This document shows, piece after piece, positions 17,097-26,529 of a stretch of 64,000 bases of DNA. Where the stretch lies: positions 62,001 to 126,000 of the forward strand of contig CALMJK010000017.1 in NCBI GenBank assembly GCA_937864225.1, in the 5' to 3' direction. This stretch comes from an uncultured bacterium (GTDB lineage Bacteria > Krumholzibacteriota > Krumholzibacteriia > LZORAL124-64-63). The translations under genes were made by a program, and so were the position numbers. How positions within the stretch are numbered: the first letter of the stretch is position 1; each line of letters opens with the position of its first letter. The notes under the pieces were generated by a model. That model had not been told where the DNA came from and made no database searches. It saw nothing but the letters and a program-made list of their open reading frames with translations.

Positions 17097-18911
17097 ATGC
17101 ATTTTGCAGCCGAAGCCTGGCTCCTGGCCCTCGCGTCGGCGCCGCTGCTGGTGGTGCTGCTGCGCTGGCGCGACAGCCGCGTCAGGCGCGCGCTGGCCCG
17201 CCTTTTCGGGGCCAGGGCGGCGAGGCACGTGGAGGGGGCGGCGGTCCGCTGGCGGCCTTGGCGGCGATTCTTGCTGGTGGCGGGCGTGGCGTGCCTGTCG
17301 CTGGCGCTCGGGCGGCCGCAATGGGGAGCGCATGAGTTGGTCGTGCGGGAGCGGGGGACCGATCTGGTCGTCGCGTTCGACGTGTCGAACTCGATGCTGG
17401 CCGCCGATGTCACGCCCAGCCGGATCGCCCGGGCGAGGGGCGCGCTCGACATCTTTCTCGGGTCGCTCGACCGCGGGCGGGTCGGACTGGTCCTGTTCGC
17501 GGGCGCGGCCTACGTGCAGTGTCCGCTCACGCTGGACCTGGGGACGGCGCGCCAGTTCTTGCGCCAGGCGGAACCGGACATGATCACGGCCCAGGGGACG
17601 AGTCTGGCCCAGGCGCTGGCAACCTCGCGCGCCCTGCTCGAGCGCGGCGGCGGCGCGGCGGCGGGGGCGGCGAGGCGGGCGATCGTGCTCGTGACGGACG
17701 GCGAGGACTTCGAGGGCGGCTGGGAGAGCGAGGCGCAGGCCTGCCGGGAGGCGGGAGTCGTGGTGCTGCCGGTCGCGGTCGGCGATCCGCGGGGAGGACT
17801 GATCCCGATCACCGACGACCGGGGGCGTTCGGCCGGCTATCTGAAGGACGACGAGGGGCGCGTGGTCCTGACGCGTCCCGAGCAGGCCACGCTGACTCGA
17901 CTGGCGGAGTTGACGGGGGGCGCGGTGCTCACGATCGGTCAATCTGGGCTCGACCCCGTGCGGCTGCGCGCGCTGATCGCCCGCCTGGGCCAACGGGATC
18001 TGGACGAACGGCGCATCGCGGCCTACGAAGAGAGGTTCCAGTGGCCGCTGGCGCTGGCGTTGCTCTGCTTGGCGCTGCGCGAGCTCCTGCACCCGCGCCG
18101 CCGGGGCGTCGGGCGCGTCGCGGGCGCGCACGCCCTGGGCGCCCTCGCGCTCATGCTCGCGCTGGCGACGGCCGGCTCGGCCCTCGCCTCGCCGCTGCGG
18201 CCGGCCGGGGCGGCGCAGGCGGACCGCGCGCGCGCCCTGGGCGAGCAGGGACGCTGGGAGGAGGCGCTACGGGAGTTCGAGACGGCCCGTGCCCTCAACC
18301 CGGATGATCCGCGCCTGGCGCTGGGCGTGGGAACGGCCCTGACGAATCTGGGACGCGTTCCGGAGGCGGTCTCGGAATTCCGTCGCGCGGCGGCCCTGGC
18401 GGCCGAACCCCGCGTGCGCGCCGATGCGCTGTACGACGGCGGCACGGCGCTGCTCGCGCAGAAAGACGCCGACGCGGGGGCTGCGGATCTGCTGCGCGAG
18501 TCGCTGGCGCTGGACCCGGGGCGCGACGACGCCCTGCGCAATCTCGAAGTCGCGTTGCGCCGGCTGGCGCAACCGCCGCAGGCGTCGCAGTCCGGCGGGC
18601 AGGATCAGGAAGGGGACGAAAGCGCCGCCAAGTCCGCCGAAGGACAACAGCAGCCACCGCCCGAAGGTCAGACCCAGCCGTCGGCGCAGACTCCGCCGCC
18701 TGACGGCGGGAACGACGACGGACGGCCCCGGAACGAGCGGCGTCCGGGCGACGACCAGCCGGACGGGGATCGCGACCGGAACTCCGGGGACATGTCGCGC
18801 GAACAGGCGCTGGAGTTGCTGCGCGCCCTGGACCGAGACGAGGCCGAGCTGCGCCGGTCGGTGCAAAAGCGGTTGCAAGGCCAGCCCGAGGGGAGCGGCA
18901 AGCGATGGTGA
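17097..18911 (+). CDS. batB: BatB-BatC fusion: VWA domain plus TPR region
   Basis: 604 residues. The N-terminal half is BatB: membrane helices, VWA with AFDVSNSM metal site, GAAYVQCPLTLD and VTDGEDFEGG, then a membrane segment (about 315-375). The second half (about 385-500) has TPRs (GEQGRWEEALREFETARALNPDD; LGRVPEAVSEFRRAAAL) and a Gln/Pro/Asp-rich low-complexity tail. That matches BatC, which is a separate protein in most species. The fused C-terminus lies in the periplasm by topology. It overlaps the next gene by 7 bp. Confidence 0.9.
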   Translation: MHFAAEAWLLALASAPLLVVLLRWRDSRVRRALARLFGARAARHVEGAAVRWRPWRRFLLVAGVACLSLALGRPQWGAHELVVRERGTDLVVAFDVSNSMLAADVTPSRIARARGALDIFLGSLDRGRVGLVLFAGAAYVQCPLTLDLGTARQFLRQAEPDMITAQGTSLAQALATSRALLERGGGAAAGAARRAIVLVTDGEDFEGGWESEAQACREAGVVVLPVAVGDPRGGLIPITDDRGRSAGYLKDDEGRVVLTRPEQATLTRLAELTGGAVLTIGQSGLDPVRLRALIARLGQRDLDERRIAAYEERFQWPLALALLCLALRELLHPRRRGVGRVAGAHALGALALMLALATAGSALASPLRPAGAAQADRARALGEQGRWEEALREFETARALNPDDPRLALGVGTALTNLGRVPEAVSEFRRAAALAAEPRVRADALYDGGTALLAQKDADAGAADLLRESLALDPGRDDALRNLEVALRRLAQPPQASQSGGQDQEGDESAAKSAEGQQQPPPEGQTQPSAQTPPPDGGNDDGRPRNERRPGDDQPDGDRDRNSGDMSREQALELLRALDRDEAELRRSVQKRLQGQPEGSGKRW

Positions 18912-21604
18912 GGTCGTGCGAGTCCCGAACGCGCGCGCCGGGTCTGCGCCGGCTGGTCGGCTTGGCGGCGGTGCTTTGTCTGGCGGGAGCGACGTCTTGG
19001 GGAGCGTCGACCGCGCGCGCCGTCACTTGCAGCGCGCAGGTGGACCGGGCGCGCGTCGCGCCCGGCGAACAGGTCGTGCTCACGCTGACGCTCGAGGGCG
19101 ACTTCCGCAAGCTGCCGAACATCCAGCCTCCCGCCATCGACGGCGTCGATGTGATGTCCGGCGGCACCAGCCAGAGCGTCAACGTCGTGCCGGGCCGCGT
19201 GAACACCAGCCTGAGGCTGACCTGGTACCTGACCGTGCGCCGGGCCGATTCTTTCCGCATTCCTCCCTTCGCCGTCGAAGTGGAAGGTCAGATCTACAAC
19301 ACGCAGCCGATCCAGATCGAAGTCGTGCCCGCGGCGGCCGGGCCGCCCGCCAGGCAGGGCCCGGCGCGACAGCCGGCGGCGCCGGTGGCGTCGACGCCGC
19401 GGGGCGGCGTCTCGGCCGGACGGCCAGGCGATCCCTTCTTCGTGACGCTGACCGCCGATCGTCCGCGCGCATGGGTCGGGGAGCAGGTCGTGCTCGTCTT
19501 CCGTTTCCATCGCGGCACGGCCTTGTGGGATTCGCCGCAGTACCGCGCGCCGCGCAGCGAGGGTTTCTGGCGCGAGGATCTGCCGCCTGAACGGAGCTAC
19601 ATCCAGACGCTGGCGGGCGTTCGCTACGAGGTGACCGAGATCCGCTACGCCCTGTTCCCGGCGAGACCGGGTCGCCTGGTCATCGAGCCGGCCGAGGTGA
19701 CCATTCCGCCCGATCCCTTCGCGCGCCTGGATCGTTTCTTCGGGACCGCGCGAGGCAGCGACCGCGCGCAACTGCTGCGCACCGCTTCCATCACGCTCGA
19801 CGTGCGGCCGCTTCCCAAGCCGGAGCCTGCCGGCTATTCCGGGCTGGTGGCGAGGAACGTCGCGCTGGAAGCGACGCTCGATCCGCGCGAGACGGCGCGG
19901 GGCGAGCCGACCACGATGCGCGTTTCGCTCCGTGCGGACGGATTCCTGAAGGGATTCGCCGGCGTTCCCTTGCCCGCCCTGACGGATGTCGAGCTGCACG
20001 ACGCCGGCGAGAGTCTTGCCGTGGACAAGAGCGGCGATCGGCTGACCAGCCGCCTCGTCGTGGAAAAGGTGCTGGTCCCGCGTCACGAGGGGCAGCTCGT
20101 CCTGCCGCCGGTGACGCTAGTCTACTTCGATCCCGCCGCGGGGCGTTTCGCGACGGCGCGGGCCGACCTGGGCGCGTTGCAGGTGCGGCCCGGCAGCGGA
20201 CCTGCCGCCGCCGGCGAGACCGGTCTGGTCGCGAGCGGGCCGCTGGAACGCCTGGGCCGCGATCTGGCTTTCGTCCATCCCGCGCCGGCCCGGCTGCGGC
20301 GCGCGGCCCGGCCGTTCGTGGCCGGCCCTGGCTGGTGGCTGGCGGCGGGGGCCCCGGTCCTGCTGCTGGGCGCGTTGCGGCTGCGGCTGGCGCGGCAACG
20401 GCGCGCCGCGGCCGACCCTTCCGGCTGGCGGCGGACCCGAGCCTGGGCCACGGCCAAGCGAGCCTTGAAGGAAGCGTCCCGCGCGACGCCGGCCACGACC
20501 GCGCTGGCGGCGGTGGGGAAGGCCGTGCGCGGTTATGTGGCCGACCGAACCGGCCAAGCGGCGGCCGCGATCGACGCCGGCGCCGTCAAGGACTACGCGC
20601 TGCGCCTGGGGCGGCCCGCCACGGGCGAAGCTCTCGCCCGACTGCTGGCGGTCGACGACGAGGCGCGCTTCGCGGCGGGCGCGGCCGCCGGCCCCGGCAA
20701 GACGAGCGCCGGCGACGCGGTCGCGCAGGCGTCGCGCCTGCTCATGGACCTGGAACGGGCTGCGGCGCGCAGACGAGACTCCGGCGCTTCCGCCGCGCTG
20801 ATGGCGGCGCTCGCCATGCTGTTGATCGGCGGCGCGGCCACGTGCCGGCCGCGCATCGCTGAAGCCGCTCCCGCCGAGGGCGCCGGCACTCCCGAGCAAT
20901 TGGTGGCCGAGGGCAACGCCGCCTACACCGCGGGCGACTATGCGGCGGCCATGACGCACTACCGCGCCGCGCGCGCGGCGGGGATCGATGATGCCGTCCT
21001 GCATTACAACCTCGGCAACGCCTGTGCGCGTCGCGGTGAACTGGGCCGGGCGGAGCTTGCTTACCTGCGAGCCTTGCGGCTGGCGCCGCGCGATCGCGAT
21101 ACGCGCGCCAACCTGGCCTTTGTCCGCGCGCAGGCGCGCGATCGCGAATTGCAGGGAGCGGACTTGCCGCCGATCGTCGCGCAGTTGGCCGACCTGCTCG
21201 GAGTGCTGTCGCTGGACGAGTGGAGCGTCGTGCTGCTGGCGCTGATGTGGGCGGTGGCCGCGACGGTGTTTGTGGTGTGGCGTCGCGGATCGGCTGGGGA
21301 TCTGCTGCGTAGGACGCTGGTCACCTTGAGCGTGGGTCTCTGTCTGGTGGCCGCGATCGTCGGCTGGCGATACTGGGCCGAGCGCGTGCAGGAAAGGGTC
21401 GCTATCGTCGTGCCCGAGGCCGAAGTCCGCAGCGGCCCGGCCGAATCCTTCCCCGTCCTGTTCCGCGTGCACGACGGACTGTTGCTGACCGTGCGGGGTC
21501 GCGAGGACGGCTGGGTGCAGGTCGGGCTCGGCGGCGATTGGGTGGGGTGGACGCCGGCCGCGGCCATCGAGAGCCTCGATGGCCCAGGAGGGTCCGCGCG
21601 CTGA
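18905..21604 (+). CDS. batD: BatD-BatE fusion: BatD domain, TPR and SH3-like region
   Basis: 899 residues, about the sum of BatD and BatE. After a signal peptide, BatD occupies about residues 35-625: CSAQVDRARVAPGEQVVLTLTLEG, LTWYLTVRRADSFRIPPFAVEVEG, a membrane helix near 475-495, and a cytoplasmic helical domain. A further membrane helix (ALMAALAMLLIGGAATC, about 633-650) is followed by TPRs (LVAEGNAAYTAGDYAAAMTHYRAA), two more helices and an SH3-like end (VPEAEVRSGPAESFPVLFRVHDG), as in BatE. It is the last gene of the operon and is convergent with queD. Confidence 0.9.
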   Translation: MVRSCESRTRAPGLRRLVGLAAVLCLAGATSWGASTARAVTCSAQVDRARVAPGEQVVLTLTLEGDFRKLPNIQPPAIDGVDVMSGGTSQSVNVVPGRVNTSLRLTWYLTVRRADSFRIPPFAVEVEGQIYNTQPIQIEVVPAAAGPPARQGPARQPAAPVASTPRGGVSAGRPGDPFFVTLTADRPRAWVGEQVVLVFRFHRGTALWDSPQYRAPRSEGFWREDLPPERSYIQTLAGVRYEVTEIRYALFPARPGRLVIEPAEVTIPPDPFARLDRFFGTARGSDRAQLLRTASITLDVRPLPKPEPAGYSGLVARNVALEATLDPRETARGEPTTMRVSLRADGFLKGFAGVPLPALTDVELHDAGESLAVDKSGDRLTSRLVVEKVLVPRHEGQLVLPPVTLVYFDPAAGRFATARADLGALQVRPGSGPAAAGETGLVASGPLERLGRDLAFVHPAPARLRRAARPFVAGPGWWLAAGAPVLLLGALRLRLARQRRAAADPSGWRRTRAWATAKRALKEASRATPATTALAAVGKAVRGYVADRTGQAAAAIDAGAVKDYALRLGRPATGEALARLLAVDDEARFAAGAAAGPGKTSAGDAVAQASRLLMDLERAAARRRDSGASAALMAALAMLLIGGAATCRPRIAEAAPAEGAGTPEQLVAEGNAAYTAGDYAAAMTHYRAARAAGIDDAVLHYNLGNACARRGELGRAELAYLRALRLAPRDRDTRANLAFVRAQARDRELQGADLPPIVAQLADLLGVLSLDEWSVVLLALMWAVAATVFVVWRRGSAGDLLRRTLVTLSVGLCLVAAIVGWRYWAERVQERVAIVVPEAEVRSGPAESFPVLFRVHDGLLLTVRGREDGWVQVGLGGDWVGWTPAAAIESLDGPGGSAR

Positions 21605-21643
21605 CGAGCAGACGGCGCGGTCCAACCAGAAGCGACGGGCGAT

Positions 21644-22003
21644 TCAGGGACGGTAACTCGCCCACGTCGAGGGCGTCTCCTGCACCGTGACCTCGACGAG
21701 GCCCGACAGCTCGCGCGCGACCCGCTCGAAAATCCAGCGAGCCAGTAATTCCGCTGTGGGGTTGGACAATCCCGGCAGATCGTTCAGGCAGGAATGATCC
21801 AGCTGTCGTCGCAAGGGCGAGAACGTTTCGCTCACGCTGCCGAAGTCGACCAGCCAGCCGGACTCATCGCCTGGTTCCCCTTCCAAGACCAGCGTGACCG
21901 TGTAGGTGTGACCGTGCATTCTGCCGCACGGGTGATCGGCGGGCACGCGCGTCAGGCGGTGCGCCGCGTCGAAGGTGAACGACTTGGCGATGCGAGTGGT
22001 CAT
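21644..22003 (-). CDS. queD: 6-carboxytetrahydropterin synthase (QueD family)
   Basis: 119 residues, typical length. Zinc ligands are visible in FDAAHRL and MHGHTY. The catalytic Cys is in HPCGRMHGH, and LDHSCLND and VQETP complete the active site. QueD converts dihydroneopterin triphosphate to 6-carboxytetrahydropterin for queuosine/7-deazaguanine synthesis. No other queuosine genes are in the window. GGGGAG lies just upstream of the ATG. Confidence 0.93.
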   Translation of the reverse strand: MTTRIAKSFTFDAAHRLTRVPADHPCGRMHGHTYTVTLVLEGEPGDESGWLVDFGSVSETFSPLRRQLDHSCLNDLPGLSNPTAELLARWIFERVARELSGLVEVTVQETPSTWASYRP

Positions 22004-22069
22004 TTCAGCTCCCCGTGGTGGCCGGTGACGATGCCGGCGGCCTGCCTTGTCGCTTTAAGGATAACCGCA

Positions 22070-22096
22070 CCGGCCCGGGGCGCCAGCACGGGCCGG
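22070..22096. other. GC-rich inverted repeat between queD and the HDOD gene
   Basis: CCGGCCCG (22070-22077) and CGGGCCGG (22089-22096) are perfect 8-bp inverted arms around 11 nt, in the divergent intergenic region 22004-22211. No T-run follows. It could be an operator or leader hairpin. Confidence 0.3.
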
Positions 22097-22211
22097 GAAA
22101 GCGGCCGAAAAGCCTTAAAACCAGGCGGACAAGGCCGATGAGGAAAGGGCTCCCAGACGCGGCGTCGCCCGGCGCGGTGCCCGGCGGCCGCTCTTGCCCC
22201 GAGGTGCGCAC

Positions 22212-23114
22212 TTGTCCCCGCACGATACCGACCTGCGCGAACTCCGCCAGACCCTGCGCGCGCTAGCGCGACGCGTGGAGGCGCTGGAACAGGTTTCCGA
22301 TGTCGTGCGGCGCGTGGGCGAGCTGCCGGCGTTGCCGCGCGTGGCGAACCACATCCTGGCGCTCATCGCCGATCCCGACACGACGGCGGCCGAACTGGAA
22401 AAGGCGATCGCTCTGGATCAGGCGTTGGCCGCCAAGATCCTCGAGCTCGCCAACTCGCCTTTCTACGGCGGGCTGCGCGACGTCGGCTCGGTCGGCGAGG
22501 CGATCGTGCGGCTGGGTTTCATGACGATCCGCAACTGGACGCTCGCCACGGCCGCGAGGTCCGCGTTCCTAGACGCCGAGGCGGAGCCTGCGCTGCTGAC
22601 GACCTGGCAGCAGTCGATCCTCTCGGCCATGACCAGCCAGACGGTCGCCGAGCAACTCCGGCACGCGTCGCCCCAGTCGATCTTCGTGGGCGGCCTCATG
22701 CAGGGTGTCGGTCAACTCGCGCTCTCCCATGTGTCACCGGCGGCTTTCCGCGAAGTCCTCAGGATCTCGACCGAGACTCGCGTGCCCCCTCAACTCGTCG
22801 AGCAAGAGCGGTTCGGCTTCGATCACGGCGCGCTGGGCGCCTTGCTCATCCGGGAGTGGAATTTCAGCGACGAACTCGAACATGGCGTGCGCATGCACCA
22901 CCACCTCGGAGAAGCCGGCTCGGCTCAGCGGATGGCCGCCATGATCGCTCTCGGCGAGGAGATCGCCGCGTGCTCGGGTGGCGCGCCGGGCGAAGAATCG
23001 GCGGTGTGGGAGATGAGCGAAGCGTCGCGCCTGCTCGAGGTGGGCGAAGCCGGATACGTGGGCCTGCTGGAGCGCGCCCGTCGCTGGCGCGTCGATCCCC
23101 TCCTGTTCGCCTGA
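22212..23114 (+). CDS. HDOD-domain protein
   Basis: About 300 residues. The chosen start is TTG 22212 with GAGG at 22201-22204; a TTG at 22194 is possible. A short coiled-coil (ELRQTLRALARRVEALEQV) precedes the HDOD fold: GELPALPRVANHILALIADPDTTAAELEKAIALDQALAAKILELANSPFYG, then FVGGLMQGVGQLAL. HDOD proteins are catalytically inactive HD relatives that link signals to output proteins. No output domain is attached, so it is probably a signalling adaptor. Confidence 0.88.
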   Translation: MSPHDTDLRELRQTLRALARRVEALEQVSDVVRRVGELPALPRVANHILALIADPDTTAAELEKAIALDQALAAKILELANSPFYGGLRDVGSVGEAIVRLGFMTIRNWTLATAARSAFLDAEAEPALLTTWQQSILSAMTSQTVAEQLRHASPQSIFVGGLMQGVGQLALSHVSPAAFREVLRISTETRVPPQLVEQERFGFDHGALGALLIREWNFSDELEHGVRMHHHLGEAGSAQRMAAMIALGEEIAACSGGAPGEESAVWEMSEASRLLEVGEAGYVGLLERARRWRVDPLLFA

Positions 23115-23123
23115 TCCACGTCG

Positions 23124-23702
23124 TCAAGCGGACGGCGACTCATCCGGCGGCGCCTGGAAGCAGCAGCGGCAGCGCGCCTCGTAGAGGCCCTGGGCGCCCA
23201 CCTGGATCTGCGCACGGCTTCCCGTCAGGCGCTGCGTGTGGTTGGCGGGGTTGCCGCAGATCACGCAGATGGCCAACTGCTTCGTCACGTATTCCGCGGC
23301 GGCCATCATGGCCGGCATGGGTCCGAACGGCCGCCCTCGATAGTCCTGATCGAGTCCCGCCACGATGACCCTTTTGCCCTGCTTCGCCAGTATGTTGCAC
23401 ACCTCGACCAGATCCTGGTCGAAGAATTGCCCCTCGTCGATGCCGACGACTTCGGTCGCCTCGTCGACGCGCGCCAAGATCTCCGCGCTGCTGGCCACGG
23501 TCTCGCCGGGCATGCGCTGCTGATTGTGCGAGACGATGTCGGTGGCGTGGAAACGGTCATCGATGGCTGGTTTGAAGGTCTGCAGGCGCTGGCGCGCGAT
23601 CTCCACGCGGCGCAGGCGCCGGATCAATTCTTCGCTCTTCCCGCTGAACATCGGGCCCGTGATGACCTCGACCCATCCCGTTCTGTGACGGACATCGCTC
23701 AT
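23124..23702 (-). CDS. tdk: Thymidine kinase
   Basis: 192 residues. P-loop [16 protein letters not shown] (Walker B/base), the lasso region [14 protein letters not shown], and two Cys pairs for the structural zinc (CVIC, CRCC). It is a type II thymidine kinase that phosphorylates thymidine for salvage. GAGAGGAG precedes the ATG. It converges with the HDOD gene (9 bp apart) and is divergent from the BtpA-family gene. Confidence 0.96.
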   Translation of the reverse strand: MSDVRHRTGWVEVITGPMFSGKSEELIRRLRRVEIARQRLQTFKPAIDDRFHATDIVSHNQQRMPGETVASSAEILARVDEATEVVGIDEGQFFDQDLVEVCNILAKQGKRVIVAGLDQDYRGRPFGPMPAMMAAAEYVTKQLAICVICGNPANHTQRLTGSRAQIQVGAQGLYEARCRCCFQAPPDESPSA

Positions 23703-23834
23703 CGCCCTCTCCTCTCGGAGGTTCCGACCGGCGGAACCCGCCAGGGCGCGAATGTAGCCGACCGAAGCGCGCTCGCCAACCCCGGTCGGCGTCCGGGTGC
23801 CCGGCCGGGGGTATCGCCGCGGCGAGCGAGCGGC

Positions 23835-23840
23835 TATAAT
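23835..23840 (+). promoter_or_regulatory. -10 element of the btpA-rml gene cluster
   Basis: A perfect TATAAT lies 57 bp upstream of the BtpA-family start, in the tdk/btpA divergent intergenic region (23703-23896). No convincing -35 hexamer is found 16-18 bp before it. Confidence 0.4.
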
Positions 23841-23896
23841 GGGCCGCGGTCACGGGGGGATTCCCGGTGCGTGGCCGGCTGTTCCAAGGAGCGTTC

Positions 23897-24730
23897 ATGT
23901 GGAGCCGCGAGCAGTTCGCCGCGCTTTGCGCCCCTCCCGTCATCGGCGTGATCCATCTGGCTCCCCTGCCGGGGGCGCCGGCTTGGCGGGGGGATCTGGC
24001 GGCGGTCGAGCACGCCGCCCTGGCCGACGCCGATGCCCTGGCCGACGGCGGCGTGGGCGCGATGATGCTGGAGAACTATCATGACGCGCCGTTCTGGCCG
24101 GACCGAGTCCCGCCGGCCACCGTGGCGGCCCTGTCCGTCATCGCGACGATGATCAGGCGCCGACATCCCAGGCTGCCGCTCGGGCTGAACGTGCTGCGCA
24201 ACGACGCCCGCGCCGCGCTGGCGGTCGCGGTCGCCGTCGGCGCCGCCTTCATCCGGGTCAACGTGCACTGCGGCGCCTGCGTGACGGATCAGGGGCTCGT
24301 GCAGGGACGCGCGCACGCCACGCTGCGCGCCCGGCGCAGTCTGGGCGTGCCCGCGGGCATTCTGGCCGACCTGCGGGTCAAGCACGCGGCTCCCCTCGTC
24401 GCGCGTCCACTCGGGGAGGAGGCGCAAGATCTGCGCGGGCGCGGCCTGGCCGACGGCGTGGTCTTGACGGGGGCCGCGACGGGCGCGGAAGCGGATCCCG
24501 CGGAACTGGCCGAGGTCCGCCGCGCCCTGCCCGATTGCCCGTTGCTCGTCGGCTCGGGTTTGCGCCCGGACAATCTGGCGCGGTTCGCGCCCTGGGCGGA
24601 CGGCTGGATCGTCGGGACGTATCTGCAGCGGCCGATTCCCGGCGCGTTGCCCGCCATTGATCCCGAGCGCGTGGCCTCCTTCGCCGCTGCCGCGCGCGCG
24701 ACGCTTTCCGAAGGGAGCCCGAGAAGATGA
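23897..24730 (+). CDS. BtpA/SgcQ family protein
   Basis: 277 residues with a TIM-barrel signature: VIGVIHLAPLPGAP, DGGVGAMMLENYHDAPF, LGLNVLRNDARAAL, GAAFIRVNVHCGACVTDQGL. The family is named after a photosystem I biogenesis factor but is widespread in non-photosynthetic bacteria, with an unclear enzymatic role. The start ATG 23897 has AAGGAG at 23886-23891. Its stop overlaps the rmlA start (ATGA), so the two are co-translated. Confidence 0.9.
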   Translation: MWSREQFAALCAPPVIGVIHLAPLPGAPAWRGDLAAVEHAALADADALADGGVGAMMLENYHDAPFWPDRVPPATVAALSVIATMIRRRHPRLPLGLNVLRNDARAALAVAVAVGAAFIRVNVHCGACVTDQGLVQGRAHATLRARRSLGVPAGILADLRVKHAAPLVARPLGEEAQDLRGRGLADGVVLTGAATGAEADPAELAEVRRALPDCPLLVGSGLRPDNLARFAPWADGWIVGTYLQRPIPGALPAIDPERVASFAAAARATLSEGSPRR

Positions 24731-25455
24731 AGGGCGTGATTCTGGCCGGCGGCCTTGGCAGTCGGCTCTTTCCCTGCACCAAGATCACCAACAAGCATCT
24801 GCTGCCGGTCTACGATCGACCCATGATCCATTATCCGATCGAGTCGCTGGTCGGGGCGGGCATCCGGGACATCCTGATCGTCACGGGCGGCAATTATGCC
24901 GGACATTTCCTCCAGTTGCTGGGCAACGGGAAGGAATTCGGTCTCAAGGAGCTTCACTACACGTATCAGGAGGGCGAGGGGGGCATCGCCGACGCGCTGC
25001 GATTGGCGGAGGACTTCGCCGACGGAGAGCGGCTATGCGTCGTCCTGGGCGACAACATCCTGGAACGTTCGATCCGCGGCGCCGTCGAGGCCTACGAAGC
25101 CCAGGCCGGGGGGGCGCGCATCCTCGTCAAGAAGGTGAGCGATCCACAGCGCTTTGGCGTACCGGTTTTCGACGGCCGACGGATCGTGCGCATCGAAGAG
25201 AAGCCGGCCCGACCGCAGTCCAGCTACGCCGTGACCGGCATCTATTTTTACGATCGCCAGGTCTTCGAAATGATCTCGCAACTGTCTCCCTCCGCGCGCG
25301 GGGAGTTGGAAATATCGGACGTGAACAACATGTACATCGAGCGCGGACAACTGGAGTGGAGCGAGATCGAGGGTTGGTGGACGGACGCGGGGACGTTCCC
25401 CAGCTTGCTGCGCGCCTCGCAGTTGATCGCCCAGGGCGGCGCGAACAGGCCATAG
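24727..25455 (+). CDS. rmlA: Glucose-1-phosphate thymidylyltransferase (short form)
   Basis: 242 residues. The nucleotidyltransferase signature LAGGLGSRLFPCTKITNKHLLPVYDRPMI, VLGDNI, FGVPVFD, EEKP and the C-terminal EGWWTDAGT identify it. It makes dTDP-glucose from glucose-1-phosphate and dTTP, the first step to dTDP-sugars such as rhamnose. It lacks the allosteric C-terminal extension of the roughly 290-residue enzymes, as in archaeal-type short RmlA. It overlaps btpA and is followed by rmlB after 48 bp. Confidence 0.93.
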   Translation: MKGVILAGGLGSRLFPCTKITNKHLLPVYDRPMIHYPIESLVGAGIRDILIVTGGNYAGHFLQLLGNGKEFGLKELHYTYQEGEGGIADALRLAEDFADGERLCVVLGDNILERSIRGAVEAYEAQAGGARILVKKVSDPQRFGVPVFDGRRIVRIEEKPARPQSSYAVTGIYFYDRQVFEMISQLSPSARGELEISDVNNMYIERGQLEWSEIEGWWTDAGTFPSLLRASQLIAQGGANRP

Positions 25456-25503
25456 TCAAGGCGGTGGCGTGAAGTCGCCGCGCGGCGGGGCGAAGGGAGG
25501 CGC

Positions 25504-26529
25504 ATGAACATCCTGGTCACGGGAGGAGCGGGTTTCATCGGGGCCAATCACGTGCGCTGGCTGCTTGGCCGCACGGAGGACCGCGTCATCAATCTGGATC
25601 TGCTCACGTATGCCGGGAACCTGGAAAACCTGGCGGGTTTCGAGGACAATCCGCGTTACCGCTTCGTGCACGGCGACATCGGCGACGCCGCCCTGGTGGC
25701 GCGCGTCCTCGCGGAGGAGCGGATCGAGGCCGTGATCAATTTTGCGGCCGAGAGCCACGTCGATCGCTCGCTCGACGCGCCGCGGCTCTTTATCGAGACC
25801 AATGTCCTGGGCACGCAGACCCTGCTGGCGGCGGCCAGCGCGGCGCGCGTCGCGCGTTTCTTGCAGGTCAGCACGGACGAGGTCTACGGATCGCTCGGAG
25901 CGACCGGAACGTTCGCGGAAGAATCCCCTCTCGCCCCCAATTCACCGTACGCCGCGTCCAAGGCGGCCGCCGACCTGGTCTGTCGCGCCTACGGTCACAC
26001 CTTCGGCTTGCCAGTCCTGATCACGCGCTGCAGCAACAACTACGGTCCCTTCCAGTTTCCGGAGAAGCTGATCCCGCTGATGATTGCCAACGCGCTCGAG
26101 GGCAAGCCGCTGCCGGTCTACGGCGACGGTCTGCACGTGCGCGATTGGCTTTTCGTCGAGGATCACTGCACCGCGATCGATGCAGTGCTCAGACGCGGGC
26201 GGCCCGGCCAGACCTACAACATCGGCGGTGGGAACGAGTGGCCGAACATCGAGATCGTTCGCCTGCTGCTGCGTCTGCTCGACCGTCCCGAATCGTTGAT
26301 CACCTTCGTTCCCGATCGGCCGGGACACGATCGGCGTTACGCCATCGACGCCGCGAAGATCCGCCGCGAGCTGGGCTGGGCGCCGGCGCACGACTTCGCG
26401 CAGGGCGTCTCGGCCACGGTGGACTGGTATCGCGACAACCGGTCCTGGTGGGAGCGGATCCGCAGCGGCGCCTACCGCGCCTACTACGAGCGGATGTACG
26501 GCGCGGGGGGGAGGTACGGCGGCCGATGA
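25504..26529 (+). CDS. rmlB: dTDP-glucose 4,6-dehydratase
   Basis: 341 residues, usual length. NAD-binding GGAGFIG, DLLTYAGN, FAAESHVDRS, STDEVYG with the YAASK catalytic Tyr/Lys, RCSNNYGP and VRDWLFVEDH are all RmlB hallmarks. It converts dTDP-glucose to dTDP-4-keto-6-deoxyglucose and works directly after RmlA. rmlC and rmlD are not in the window. GGGAGG precedes the ATG. The stop overlaps the next start (ATGA). Confidence 0.96.
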   Translation: MNILVTGGAGFIGANHVRWLLGRTEDRVINLDLLTYAGNLENLAGFEDNPRYRFVHGDIGDAALVARVLAEERIEAVINFAAESHVDRSLDAPRLFIETNVLGTQTLLAAASAARVARFLQVSTDEVYGSLGATGTFAEESPLAPNSPYAASKAAADLVCRAYGHTFGLPVLITRCSNNYGPFQFPEKLIPLMIANALEGKPLPVYGDGLHVRDWLFVEDHCTAIDAVLRRGRPGQTYNIGGGNEWPNIEIVRLLLRLLDRPESLITFVPDRPGHDRRYAIDAAKIRRELGWAPAHDFAQGVSATVDWYRDNRSWWERIRSGAYRAYYERMYGAGGRYGGR

